Shown piece after piece: positions 1-8,590 of a DNA stretch of 64,000 nt. The notes under the pieces were generated by a model. It had not been told where the DNA came from, did not search any database, and was given only the letters and a program-made list of their open reading frames with translations. Origin of the DNA: Solirubrobacter ginsenosidimutans (lineage in GTDB: Bacteria; Actinomycetota; Thermoleophilia; Solirubrobacterales; Solirubrobacteraceae); assembly GCF_027587205.1 (NCBI RefSeq), contig NZ_JAPDOD010000033.1, positions 1 to 64,000 on the forward strand, read 5' to 3'. The position numbers and the translations under genes are program-made. Each line of letters begins with the position of its first letter. The first letter of the stretch is position 1.

Positions 1-312
1 GGCCGCGCCTGCGCCACCGGCCGCGCCACCGCCACCGCCACCGCCACCGCCGTTGCCGGGGTCGCCGCTGTTGGCGGAGGGCCCGGCCGGGGCGGTGGGG
101 GCTCCGCCGTCGCCGGCTCCCGTCCCGCCCGGGCCCGGGCTCCCCGGGCCGCCGTCGTCGCCGGACAGCGGCGCATCGTGGCGACCGTCTCCGGAGCGGT
201 CGTAGGAGGACTGCTGCGCGGCCCGTGATGCGTGGCCGAAATGGGGTGCGAACTGCGCCGTCAGCGCGAGCGCCGCGGCTACAGCGATCGTGGACCGGTG
301 AATGCCAGGCAT
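1..312 (-). CDS. Secreted glycine-rich protein, N-terminal part (cut by window edge)
   Basis: Reading leftwards from an ATG at 312, an open frame continues to the window edge without a stop (about 104 codons). The first 30 or so residues look like a Sec signal peptide: a short charged start (MPGIHRST), an alanine/leucine-rich core (IAVAAALALTAQFAP) and an AxA-like end (HASRA). What follows is low complexity, rich in Gly, Pro, Asp and Ser, ending in a run of nine glycines. No domain is recognisable and the function is unknown; the rest of the protein lies outside the window. It is divergent from the large kinase gene, with about 110 bp between the two starts, so both promoters should lie there. 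No good Shine-Dalgarno precedes the ATG, so the start is uncertain. GC-rich low-complexity DNA can produce spurious frames, hence the modest confidence. Confidence 0.45.
   Translation of the reverse strand, partial: MPGIHRSTIAVAAALALTAQFAPHFGHASRAAQQSSYDRSGDGRHDAPLSGDDGGPGSPGPGGTGAGDGGAPTAPAGPSANSGDPGNGGGGGGGGGAAGGAGAA
25..51. repeat. GCCACC hexamer microsatellite
   Basis: Four and a half perfect tandem copies of the hexamer GCCACC. On the minus strand it encodes part of the polyglycine tract of the exported protein described for 1-312. Such tracts are prone to slippage, which would change the length of the glycine run in steps of two residues without shifting the frame. Confidence 0.8.
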
Positions 313-423
313 GGACTCAGGCTGGGCGCGGGCGGGCGTCCGGCGCGCTGTCCACCGGAACAGTGTGGTCTGGCCTCCTCGAGCGTGAAGAAGGCATACG
401 ATGCGCATGAGAGGCAAGCGCGT

Positions 424-3400
424 ATGACCCTCGACGGGACCGAACCGCCCGCGCACACGCAAACGCTGCACGCGGACGCCCGCACGCGGGTCAGCCGGCT
501 GCACTTCTCCGAGCGCACGGTCATCCGCAAGGAACCGGTGGGGCCCGACGCGGAGGCACGCCTGGCCCACGAGACGGCCATCCTGGAGCGCCTGCGCGGG
601 GCGGAGGGGGTGGCGCAGTTGCTCGATATCCCGCGCTACCCGGGATCGATGGTGCTGGCGGACGCGGGTCGTGAGACCCTCGCCGGCCGTGCGACGCCGC
701 TCGAGCCGGGTGAACTCGTCGAGCTCGCGACCCGGCTGGCACGGGCGGTGGCGGCCATGCACGCCCGGGGCGTGGTCCACCGCGACATCCACCCGGCGAA
801 CATCGTGTGGTCAGCGGGCGGCGCTGCGACCCTCGTCGGTTTCTCGGTGGCGACGACGTTCGCCGAGATGCGCCCGGAGTTCGCGCACCCGTCCGAGATC
901 ATCGGCGCGCTGGCGTACGTGGCGCCGGAGCAGACCGGGCGAACGGGCCGCTCGGTCGACCACCGGGCCGACCTGTACGCGCTGGGCTCCACCCTCTATG
1001 AGGCGGCGACCGGGAGCCCGCCGTTCGGGGTCGGCGAGCCCCTGCGCCTGATCCACGACCACCTCGCGCGCGTGCCGACTCCGCCGGCGGCGATCAACCC
1101 GGCGGTGCCGCCGCTCGTCTCCGGAGTCGTGATGCACCTGCTGGAGAAGGAGCCTGACAAGCGCTACCAGACGGCGGACGGGGTCCTCCACGACCTGACC
1201 GCCCGGCCGGCGGCGGGGGCCGGCGATCTCGGCCGGCACGATGTTCCCCTCAGGCTGCTCGCACCGTCGCGCCTGGTGGGGCGCGACGGCGAGGTCGGCG
1301 CACTGCGCGACGCCTTTCGCGGGGCGCTCGACGGCCGCTATCGCGGGCTGCTCATCAGCGGTGCGCCGGGCGTCGGCAAGACCGCGCTGATCGAAGAGCT
1401 GCGCTCGGAGGTGGCCGACGCGGACGGCTGGTTCGTCACCGGCAAGTTCGATCAGTACCGGCGCGACCTCGAGTTCGATGCCGGATACCAGGCGTTCCGT
1501 GCTCTGGGACGGCTCCTGCTGGCCGAGCCGGAGAGCGAGCTGGACCGGCTGCGAGATCGATTGCTCACGGCCCTCGCGTACAACGCCGGTCTACTGGCCG
1601 CCGTGCTGCCGGAGTTCGCGTCCCTGCTCGGGGTGACGCCTGAGCCGGGTGATCCGCTGACCGCCCAGGCACGCGCACAGCGAGCCGCCGCCGACGCGCT
1701 GCGCGCCGTCGCGGACCCGCAGCGCCCGCTGGTGCTCGTGATGGACGACCTGCAGTGGGCAGGGCGGACCCCGCTCGGGTTCATCGATGTCGTCTTGAGT
1801 GAGCGGCCGATCGACGGTCTGTTGTTCGTCGGCGCCTACCGCGCCGAGGCGGTGGACGCGGCGCATCCGCTCGCGGCGCCGCTCGCGCGGTGGAGCGAGC
1901 AGCCCACCGTCTGGCAGTTGCGGCTCGAGAACCTTCCGGCGAGCCTGCTCGCCGCGCTCGTCGCGGAGATCCTCCGCGTGGACGTCGCCACGGCAGCACG
2001 GCTCGCCGCGGTGATCGAGCCGCACACCGGCGGCAACCCCTACGAGACGATCGAGCTGCTCAACGCGGTTCGCCGCGGCGGGCTGCTGGCCGTGGCCTCG
2101 GAAGGCTGGCGATGGGATGAGGCGGCCGTTCGCGCGCATCTCGGACGCTCCGAGGTCGACGCCTTGCTCGGGGCGCGCGTCGCCGCGATGCCCCCGGCGT
2201 CCCGTCGCCTGGTCGAGTCGATGGCGTGCTTGGGCGGGCGCGTGGGGGTGAGCGTCCTGGAGGTCGCTTGCGGCCTGTCGGCAACCGCCGTCGAGGCCGC
2301 GCTGGTACCCGCGCTCGAAGAGGGTCTGCTGTTGATGGATCCCGGCGCCGTGCGCTTCCGCCACGACCGGATCCGCGATGCGGTGCTGCGCGAGCTGAGC
2401 GCCGAGCAGCGGAACGCGCTGCAGCTCGTTCTGGCGCGGCGGCTCGCCCAGGCGCCTGCGCTCTTCGCGGTCGCGGCCGAGCAGTACATGCCGGTGGTCG
2501 ATGCCGTCGAGGCCGCGGACGAGCGGCATCAGGTCGTGGATCTGCTCAAGCGCGCCGCGGACCAGGCGACGCTGATCGGTGACCACGTGCTCGTCAGCGG
2601 GTTGATGACGGCCGCGCTCCAACTGGTCGGCGAAGACGACGAAGACTCGCTCGTCGAGGTGCGCACGGCTCGTCACGCCGCGCTGGTCAGCCTGGGACAG
2701 TTCGAAGAGGCAGATGTCGACTACGGCGCGATCGAGGCGCTGCGCCGCGCCGCGGACGAGCGGCCGCTCGCGACGCCGTCGCAGGTCCGCAGCCTCACGC
2801 ACCGCGGACGTCTGGCCGAGGCGACCGAGCTGGGGCTTCGCGCACTGCGCGAGTGCGGCGTCGACGTGCCGGCCGAAGACCAGCTCCAAGCGCGGTTGGA
2901 CCGGCGGCTCGAGACCCTGTTCCGCTGGCTCAACGAGACCGACGACGCGGACGATCTGGCCAAGCCCGACGTCACCGATCCGAAGCTGCTGACCGCGGGC
3001 CGCCTGCTCGATGCGTTGCTGGCCCCGACCTTCTTCCTCGGCGACCTGCGCATGTACTCATGGGTGTCCCTGGAGGCACTGCACATCTGGTCCGAGCACG
3101 GGCCCGCGGCGACGCTGACCGGCACCGCCGCGAACGCGGCCGCCCAATTCGTCACCGAGCGCGGCGACTATGCCGCCACCTACCGGGCGTCGCGCCGGAT
3201 CCTCAGACAGGGCGAAGCGCGCGGATACGAGCCCGGGACGTCGCACGCCCGCAACGTGTTCTCCTTGCACAACTGCTGGTTCGAGCCGCTCGAGAACGCC
3301 ATGGCGGAGTCCCGGCGGGCGTTCGAGGGCCTGATCGCGGGCGGCGACCTGGCCAACGGCGGCTACTCGCTGCATGGGTTCATCGCGGCGTCACTCGACT

Positions 3401-5748
3401 GCGCAGCGTCGCTGGACGAGCTGATCGCGGCGGTCGACGAAGGGCTGGCGTTCGAGCAGCGCACGGGCGGCGAGCAGGCCGGCCTGTGGCTCAACGAGTA
3501 CCAGTGGCTGGTCGCGGTCCTGCGCGGCACGCTCCCGCGCGCGGCCGGAGCCGCGGCTCCCGCCAGCCGCCATGCCGGCAATCCGCTGGCACTCAACCAC
3601 CTGTACGTGGTGCGCGCGGTGGCCGCCGCGATCTTCGGCGACGCCGAGAGCCTGGACCGGCACACCGCGCCGTTGCCGTCGCTCGCTCCCACGCTGGTCG
3701 CCTGGTCGGTCAGCGCGCTGGCCTACCCGCTCCGCGGGCTGGCGCTGGCCTGGCAGCTGCGGGAGCGTCCCGCCGACGCCGACCTGCTGCGCGAAGCCGA
3801 CGCGGTGCTGCGCTGGCTCGTCGCCCGCGCCGCCGACGCTCCCGACAACTTCCTGCATCTGCTGCACCTCGTGGAGGCCGAGCTGGCGTGGACGCGGGGG
3901 GACTTCCACGCCGCCGCGGTGAACTTCGATGCGGCGCTGCGCGAGGTCCGCGATGGCCGGCGCCCGTGGCACCGGCCGCTGATCGAGGAGCGCGCGGCGC
4001 GCTTCTTCCTGACCCACGGACTCGAGCACGTCGGCTACGACCTCCTCGCGCGGGCTCGGCGCAGCTATCTCGCGTGGGGCGCGACGGCGAAGGCCGACGA
4101 GCTCGATTGGTCGCATCCGAGCCTGCCGACCGCGGCCGCGGCCGGCGACCCCGTCGCCGCCGGCACCGTCGACCTCGTCGGCATCCTGTCCGCCTCGCAG
4201 GCGCTGAGCTCGGAGACGAACCTGGAGCGGTTGCACCACCGCGTGACCGAAGTGGTGAGCGCGATGACCGGCGCCACCGAAGTCCGCCTGCTGGAGATCA
4301 GCGACGAGCGCGAGGGCTTCAGGATGGCGTCCGAAGGCGACGAGCCCGCGGCGCCCGAGACGGTGCTGCGCTACGTTCACCGGACCGGCGAGCCGCTGGT
4401 CGTCCGCGATGTCGTCGCCGACCCACGGTTCGCCCGCGACCCGTACTTCGCCGGGCTGGACCTGTGCTCGCTGCTGGCGCTGCCGGTCTTCAGCCGCGGC
4501 AGCCTGCGGGCGGTGCTGCTGCTCGAGAACCGGCTGATCCGAGGCGCGTTCGCCGCCGAGCGGCTGGACTCCGTCAGCCTGATCGGCGGGCAGCTGGCGG
4601 TCTCGCTGGACAACGCGCAGCTGTACGCCAGGTTTCGCGTCGTCGCGGACGAGCAGGCCGCGCTACGACGAGTGGCGACCCTCGTGGCGCAAGGCGCGGC
4701 TCCCGCCGCCGTGTTCGGTGCCGCGGCCGACGAGCTCGCCGGGCTGCTCGGCGCGGATGGGATCACGTTGTGCCGGTATGAGCCCGGTGACGAGCTGACC
4801 ATCCTCGCCCACCGCGGCCTGCACGTGGACCGGCTGCGGCCCGGCACGCGGATACCCCACGACGGGACGAGCGTCGTGGCGACCGTCCGACGTACCCGCC
4901 GGCCGGCCCGGATCAACGCCTACGTCGATACCGACGGTCGGATCGGCGAGCTGATCGAGGACCTCGGATTCCGTTCCGGGGTGGGTGCACCGATCATCGT
5001 GGAGGGCCGCCTCTGGGGAGCCACGATCGCCAACTGGGCGGACGAGACGCCTCCCGCTCCCAACACCGAGCAGCGCATGGCCCAGTTCACGCAGCTCCTC
5101 GAGACGGCGATCGCCAATGCCGACAGCCGGGATCAGCTCAACGCCTCTCGGGCGCGCCTGCTCACCGAGGCCGACGACGCCCGCCGCCGCGTCGTCAGGG
5201 ACCTGCACGACGGTGCGCAGCAGCGCTTGGTGCACGCGATCGTGTCGTTGAAGCTGGCACAGCGAGCGTTGCTTCAGGACCGCGACGGGGCGGCGTCGCT
5301 GATCGCCGAGGCGATCGAGCACGCCGAGCGGGGAAACGCCGAGCTGCGCGAGCTCGCGCACGGGATGCTGCCCGCGGTGCTCGCGCACGGTGGGATTCGT
5401 GCCGGCGTCGAGACGGTCGCGGCGCGTCTGGACCTGCCGGTGCGGCTCGATCTCCTTGCCGAGCGGTTCCCGGCCGAGGTCGAGGCGAGCGCGTACTTCA
5501 TCGTCGCCGAGGCCCTCACGAACGTCGTCAAGCACGCGCAGGCGTCCGAAGCCGCGGTGCGAGCCCACGCCGAGCGCGGGGCGCTGCAGATCGAGGTGCG
5601 CGACGACGGCGTCGGCGGAGCCGACCCGAGCGGCCATGGATTGGTCGGGATGAACGACCGCGTGACCGCGCTCGGCGGCCGGCTGGAGATCGAGAGCCCG
5701 CCTGGCGGCGGAACCCGGCTGCTCGCCACGCTGCCGCTGGCCGACTGA
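424..5748 (+). CDS. Hybrid Ser/Thr-kinase-like / AAA ATPase / GAF / histidine kinase signalling protein
   Basis: A 1774-residue multi-domain sensor kinase of the family often called multi-sensor signal transduction multi-kinase. Order: protein-kinase-like domain (about 25-260) with HRD at 119-121 and N126; AAA_16-type ATPase with Walker A GAPGVGKT at 313-320 and Walker B VMDD around 439-442; long TPR-like helical region (about 620-1240); two GAF-like domains (about 1260-1560); HisKA_3 dimerisation helix with phosphoacceptor H1595 in DLHDGAQQR; HATPase_c with N-box N1700 and glycine boxes DDGVGG and GHGLVGM. The DFG motif expected after the HRD loop reads GFS (139-141), so the metal-binding Asp is missing and the kinase domain may be catalytically dead. 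The frame is open further upstream, but the ATG at 424, after a GAGAGGC stretch, begins the recognisable protein. No transmembrane segment, so it is probably cytoplasmic. No response regulator gene is adjacent; the nearest is at 17210-17875. Confidence 0.9.
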   Translation: MTLDGTEPPAHTQTLHADARTRVSRLHFSERTVIRKEPVGPDAEARLAHETAILERLRGAEGVAQLLDIPRYPGSMVLADAGRETLAGRATPLEPGELVELATRLARAVAAMHARGVVHRDIHPANIVWSAGGAATLVGFSVATTFAEMRPEFAHPSEIIGALAYVAPEQTGRTGRSVDHRADLYALGSTLYEAATGSPPFGVGEPLRLIHDHLARVPTPPAAINPAVPPLVSGVVMHLLEKEPDKRYQTADGVLHDLTARPAAGAGDLGRHDVPLRLLAPSRLVGRDGEVGALRDAFRGALDGRYRGLLISGAPGVGKTALIEELRSEVADADGWFVTGKFDQYRRDLEFDAGYQAFRALGRLLLAEPESELDRLRDRLLTALAYNAGLLAAVLPEFASLLGVTPEPGDPLTAQARAQRAAADALRAVADPQRPLVLVMDDLQWAGRTPLGFIDVVLSERPIDGLLFVGAYRAEAVDAAHPLAAPLARWSEQPTVWQLRLENLPASLLAALVAEILRVDVATAARLAAVIEPHTGGNPYETIELLNAVRRGGLLAVASEGWRWDEAAVRAHLGRSEVDALLGARVAAMPPASRRLVESMACLGGRVGVSVLEVACGLSATAVEAALVPALEEGLLLMDPGAVRFRHDRIRDAVLRELSAEQRNALQLVLARRLAQAPALFAVAAEQYMPVVDAVEAADERHQVVDLLKRAADQATLIGDHVLVSGLMTAALQLVGEDDEDSLVEVRTARHAALVSLGQFEEADVDYGAIEALRRAADERPLATPSQVRSLTHRGRLAEATELGLRALRECGVDVPAEDQLQARLDRRLETLFRWLNETDDADDLAKPDVTDPKLLTAGRLLDALLAPTFFLGDLRMYSWVSLEALHIWSEHGPAATLTGTAANAAAQFVTERGDYAATYRASRRILRQGEARGYEPGTSHARNVFSLHNCWFEPLENAMAESRRAFEGLIAGGDLANGGYSLHGFIAASLDCAASLDELIAAVDEGLAFEQRTGGEQAGLWLNEYQWLVAVLRGTLPRAAGAAAPASRHAGNPLALNHLYVVRAVAAAIFGDAESLDRHTAPLPSLAPTLVAWSVSALAYPLRGLALAWQLRERPADADLLREADAVLRWLVARAADAPDNFLHLLHLVEAELAWTRGDFHAAAVNFDAALREVRDGRRPWHRPLIEERAARFFLTHGLEHVGYDLLARARRSYLAWGATAKADELDWSHPSLPTAAAAGDPVAAGTVDLVGILSASQALSSETNLERLHHRVTEVVSAMTGATEVRLLEISDEREGFRMASEGDEPAAPETVLRYVHRTGEPLVVRDVVADPRFARDPYFAGLDLCSLLALPVFSRGSLRAVLLLENRLIRGAFAAERLDSVSLIGGQLAVSLDNAQLYARFRVVADEQAALRRVATLVAQGAAPAAVFGAAADELAGLLGADGITLCRYEPGDELTILAHRGLHVDRLRPGTRIPHDGTSVVATVRRTRRPARINAYVDTDGRIGELIEDLGFRSGVGAPIIVEGRLWGATIANWADETPPAPNTEQRMAQFTQLLETAIANADSRDQLNASRARLLTEADDARRRVVRDLHDGAQQRLVHAIVSLKLAQRALLQDRDGAASLIAEAIEHAERGNAELRELAHGMLPAVLAHGGIRAGVETVAARLDLPVRLDLLAERFPAEVEASAYFIVAEALTNVVKHAQASEAAVRAHAERGALQIEVRDDGVGGADPSGHGLVGMNDRVTALGGRLEIESPPGGGTRLLATLPLAD

Positions 5749-5767
5749 CGACCCGCGAGGCGCGCGC

Positions 5768-6016
5768 TCAGCGTTCGATCAGACCGCGGACCGTCGTGAC
5801 GTACGTGTCCGCGCACTCGCGCCAGATCGCGGCGTGACTCTCGGCGAGCGGCAGCAGCGCGAGCAGCTTGGTCGCCCGCACCGCCTCGACATGCGCATCG
5901 GCGAGGCGATCCACGGTCGCGGAGTAGAGCTCGAGGTGGCGATGGGTGAGGGTGAGCGCGGTCTGTTGCCAGCGCTCGAGCACAAGCCCGGAGTCGGACG
6001 CGGTGTCGAACGGCAT
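5768..6016 (-). CDS. Small helical protein, possible phasin-like partner of PHA synthase
   Basis: An 82-residue protein of unknown family, predicted almost entirely alpha-helical (for example QTALTLTHRHLELYSATVDR), with no signal peptide or membrane segment. The start is set by a strong Shine-Dalgarno (AGGGAGGA, minus strand of about 6024-6033) eight bases before ATG 6016; an in-frame ATG at 6043 lies upstream of that ribosome site and is less likely. It is divergent from the PHA synthase gene, with 153 bp between. Phasins and PhaR/PhaE-type PHA synthase partners are helical amphipathic proteins often encoded beside phaC, so a granule-associated role is a reasonable inference. No phasin signature was recognised directly and the protein is shorter than typical phasins. 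Confidence 0.6.
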   Translation of the reverse strand: MPFDTASDSGLVLERWQQTALTLTHRHLELYSATVDRLADAHVEAVRATKLLALLPLAESHAAIWRECADTYVTTVRGLIER

Positions 6017-6169
6017 GTGGACATTCCTCCCTTGGCTGGGCATGATCGGGTCGACGGTAGGTGTTGCGGTGAGCGGTTGCGAACGCGGCGGTCGTCAGCT
6101 CGCCCGTTCGGGTAGTCGCACCCGCCCAAACGTGGACCGCCTCCGCGACGCGCGGCTACAAGCGACTGG

Positions 6170-7753
6170 ATGCTTGCCGCCTTTGCCGACCTCGCCGCTC
6201 CCCACGCGCTCGCCGCGGAATCCCTCCGCTCCGGCCGCGAGCTCCTGCGCATCGTGCTCGGAGCGTCCGACGTCGAACCGCCCCCCGGCGACCGGCGCTT
6301 CGACGATCCCGCCTGGACGCTGCACCCCGTCTACCGCCGCTGGGCGCAGGCCTATCTGACCTGGACGGGCGCACTCGAGCGTCTCGCGGAGGCCCCGGGT
6401 CCCGGCGGCGACTGGCGGCGATCCGAACGCGCGCGCTTCGCGGCGAAGCTCCTCGCCGACGCGACGGCCCCCACGAACCTGCTGGCCGGCAATCCCGCCG
6501 CGCTCAAGCATGCGTTCGACACGGGCGGCACGAGCCTGCTGCGCGGCACGCGCAACGCCGCGCGCGACATCGCGCGCAACCGCGGGCTGCCCACACAGGT
6601 CGACCGCCGCGGCTTCGTCCTCGGCGAGAACCTCGCGGCCACCCCGGGCGCGGTGGTCTATCGCGACGACGCGTTCGAGCTCGTCCAGTACGCGCCCACG
6701 ACCGGACGCGTGCGCGCCCTGCCGCTCCTGATGATCCCGCCGCAGGTCAACAAGCACTACTTCCTCGATCTCGCGCCGGGCCGCAGCCTGGTCGAGTACC
6801 TCGTCGGTCGCGGACTGCAGTTCTTCACGGTCGTCTGGCGCAACCCGTCCGCCGATGACGGCGGCCGCGCCATCGACGACTACGTGGCGGCGCAGCTGCG
6901 TGCCGTCGACGTCGTCCGCGAGATCGCGGGCTGCGAGCAGCTCGGGCTGCTCGGCGTCTGCGCCGGCGGGCTGACCACCGCGCTGATGCTCGGGCACCTG
7001 GCAGCCGCGGGCGAGGCCGAACTCGCAAGCTCGGCCACGTTCGCGATCTCGATGCTCGACACCCGCCATCCGAACCCGATGGGCCGGCTCGCCACCGCCG
7101 ATGTGCTGCGCGACGTCGCGCGCGATGCGGAGGCCGCGCGCGTGTACGACCGCCGGCGGATCGGCCGCGCCTTCGCATGGCTGCGACCCGACGACCTGGT
7201 GTTCAACTACGTCGTCAACGGCTGGCTGATGGGCAATGACGCGCCGGCGTTCGACATCCTCGCCTGGAACGACGACGGCTCGGACCTGCCGGCGCGCTTC
7301 TTCTGGGAGATGCTCGACCTCTACGTGCACAACCGCGCCGCCGAGCCCGGAGCCCTGCGAGTGCTCGACGCACCGGTCGACCTCGGGCGCGTGTCGTGCG
7401 ACAGCTTCGTCGTCTCGGGCACCCGGGATCACATCACACCGTGGGACTGCGGCTATGAGACCAGCCGCCTGCTCGGCGGCGAGAGCGAGGTCGTGGTGAC
7501 CACGACCGGACACATCCAGACGATGGTCAACCCGCCTGGCAAAGCACGTGCGCGCTACTTCGCCGGTGCCGAGCCGGGCCCCGAGCCGCACGAATGGCTG
7601 GCCGCCGCGACCGCCCATGAGGGCTCGTGGTGGCCGCGCTACGCGGACTGGCTGCTGGCCCGCTCCGGGGAGGAAGTCGAGCCCCCGGCCAAGCTTGGCA
7701 GCGGCCGCCACCGGCCGATCGAGCCCGCACCCGGACGGTATGTCCACGGCTGA
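6170..7753 (+). CDS. phaC: Polyhydroxyalkanoate synthase (PhaC-like)
   Basis: A 527-residue alpha/beta-hydrolase-fold protein matching class I/II poly(3-hydroxyalkanoate) polymerases in length and layout. PhaC links hydroxyacyl-CoA monomers into a polyester on storage granules. The N-terminal half holds the PhaC-type helical domain (HPVYRRWAQAYLTW, about residues 55-68). The lipase-like box is LGVCAGG with nucleophile Cys264, the Cys that distinguishes PhaC from ordinary lipases; the triad is completed by Asp420 (GTRDHITPW) and His448 (TGHIQTM). VVWRNP (about 221-226) is also typical of the family. Start ATG 6170 has no obvious Shine-Dalgarno. A small helical protein is divergently encoded upstream. 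No phaA, phaB or PHA depolymerase is visible nearby, so monomer supply must come from elsewhere. A secreted depolymerase is unlikely, because there is no signal peptide and the nucleophile is Cys. Confidence 0.9.
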   Translation: MLAAFADLAAPHALAAESLRSGRELLRIVLGASDVEPPPGDRRFDDPAWTLHPVYRRWAQAYLTWTGALERLAEAPGPGGDWRRSERARFAAKLLADATAPTNLLAGNPAALKHAFDTGGTSLLRGTRNAARDIARNRGLPTQVDRRGFVLGENLAATPGAVVYRDDAFELVQYAPTTGRVRALPLLMIPPQVNKHYFLDLAPGRSLVEYLVGRGLQFFTVVWRNPSADDGGRAIDDYVAAQLRAVDVVREIAGCEQLGLLGVCAGGLTTALMLGHLAAAGEAELASSATFAISMLDTRHPNPMGRLATADVLRDVARDAEAARVYDRRRIGRAFAWLRPDDLVFNYVVNGWLMGNDAPAFDILAWNDDGSDLPARFFWEMLDLYVHNRAAEPGALRVLDAPVDLGRVSCDSFVVSGTRDHITPWDCGYETSRLLGGESEVVVTTTGHIQTMVNPPGKARARYFAGAEPGPEPHEWLAAATAHEGSWWPRYADWLLARSGEEVEPPAKLGSGRHRPIEPAPGRYVHG

Positions 7754-7967
7754 CCGCGCGTTCGGCGTGGGTGAGCCGGCGGCCTGGTGGCACCGGCGGC
7801 CGCGGGAGCGGCGGGTCCGGGACGTTGTCGGCGTCCCGGAGCGCCCAGGCGCCGACGAAGATCGCCGCCGCGACGAGCGCGACGGCGATGAAGGCCAGCA
7901 GCAGCTCCAAGCGCGGCGGGGCGGAGGCGCGACCCGAGGTCGCGCGCTCCGCCTGCCGTGGGTTCAC
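7527..7967 (-). CDS. Possible small single-pass membrane protein, coupled to the repeat protein
   Basis: A GTG start at 7967 overlaps the TGA of the upstream repeat protein (GTGA), a common sign of translational coupling in this window. The first 60 residues look real: a polar basic N-terminus, then a clear transmembrane helix (LLLAFIAVALVAAAIFVGAW), then a short proline-rich stretch (PPLPRPPVPP). Beyond that the frame runs antisense into the 3-prime end of the PHA synthase gene and the sequence becomes arginine-rich, as expected of a shadow frame. So either the gene has an unusually long antisense tail or a nearer stop was lost. No family is recognised. If real, it would encode a membrane-anchored companion of the exported repeat protein. 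Confidence 0.4.
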   Translation of the reverse strand: MNPRQAERATSGRASAPPRLELLLAFIAVALVAAAIFVGAWALRDADNVPDPPLPRPPVPPGRRLTHAERAVSRGHTVRVRARSAGGGRCQAWPGARLPPRSGPAASPRSAATTSPHGRSRRPAIRAARGPARHRRSSAHVLCQAG

Positions 7968-8296
7968 CGTCGCGGCGCGACCTGCGTCGGCTGGGACGGG
8001 GCGAACCAGGTCTGCCAGACGGACGCCGCGGCGTCCGCGCCGGCCTGCCAGCCCGCGCGGCCGGCTTCCGCACCGGCCTGCCAGCCCGCGCGGCCGGCCT
8101 CCCAGCCCTGACGTGCCGCGTCCGCGCCGGCCTGCCAGCCCGCCATGCCGGCCTCCCAGCCGGTCTGGTAGGCATCGGCACCGGCCTGCCAGTCGGAGGA
8201 CGGCGCCGTGGCGGCACCGGCACCGGCGACCGGTCCGAACGCCCCGATCGCTGCGACCGCGGCCGCAACGGCTGCGATGCGCTTTGGCGTCAACAT
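7964..8296 (-). CDS. Exported tryptophan/glycine repeat protein (WQAG repeats)
   Basis: A 110-residue exported protein of unknown function. ATG 8296 is chosen because AAGGAG lies eight bases upstream (minus strand of 8304-8310). Residues 1-28 form a signal peptide (MLTPKRI, then an alanine/glycine core ending AGAGAA). The mature part is built of a repeated W-[QE]-A-G unit in alternating 11- and 7-residue steps: WQAGADAYQTG, WEAGMAG, WQAGADAARQG, WEAGRAG, WQAGAEAGRAG, WQAGADAAASV, then WQTWFAPSQP. Tryptophans therefore recur every 18 residues in pairs, which on a helix would make an aromatic stripe. There are no cysteines. The stop overlaps the start of a possible small membrane protein. I recognise no named family; the protein could be structural, cell-wall or lipid-associated. 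Confidence 0.75.
   Translation of the reverse strand: MLTPKRIAAVAAAVAAIGAFGPVAGAGAATAPSSDWQAGADAYQTGWEAGMAGWQAGADAARQGWEAGRAGWQAGAEAGRAGWQAGADAAASVWQTWFAPSQPTQVAPRR
8014..8191. repeat. Tandem repeats encoding WQAG/WEAG units
   Basis: Imperfect tandem repetition of about 54 bp (18 codons), readable on the plus strand as recurring gccggcctgccagcc and gccggcctcccagcc elements. It encodes the tryptophan repeats of the exported protein at 7964-8296. Copies differ mainly at codons outside the W-x-A-G core, so the repeat is old enough to have diverged while the core was kept. Confidence 0.75.
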
Positions 8297-8590
8297 GAAT
8301 GCATCTCCTTTCGCCGCGCCGCCCTGAGGGCGGGACGCGGCGTTCGTCGATTTCAACGTCGATGCTGATGACCCCCGCCGGGCCGGACGCCTGTACCGGC
8401 GGCCGGTGTGCGCTGACGCTTAGGAGCCGGTTGACGAATTCCGGTGCGCCCGCTGCGGCACATCCGCGGCGCCTCGCGCCACCCACGCTGCTCACGTGCC
8501 AGAGGCACGCATCGCGAGCGCGTGCGGCCCGAGGCACTGGCGGCTGCACCACATCGGTCGGACCGACCATTCGTCAACAGACTCCCCCCG

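Noticed and set aside
25..51. Short tandem repeat considered as a CRISPR or regulatory array
   Set aside because: A hexamer microsatellite without spacers; it is explained by coding for polyglycine.
8014..8191. Tandem repeats considered as a CRISPR-like or VNTR non-coding array
   Set aside because: The repeats keep frame and encode a regular W-x-A-G protein repeat after a signal peptide and ribosome site.
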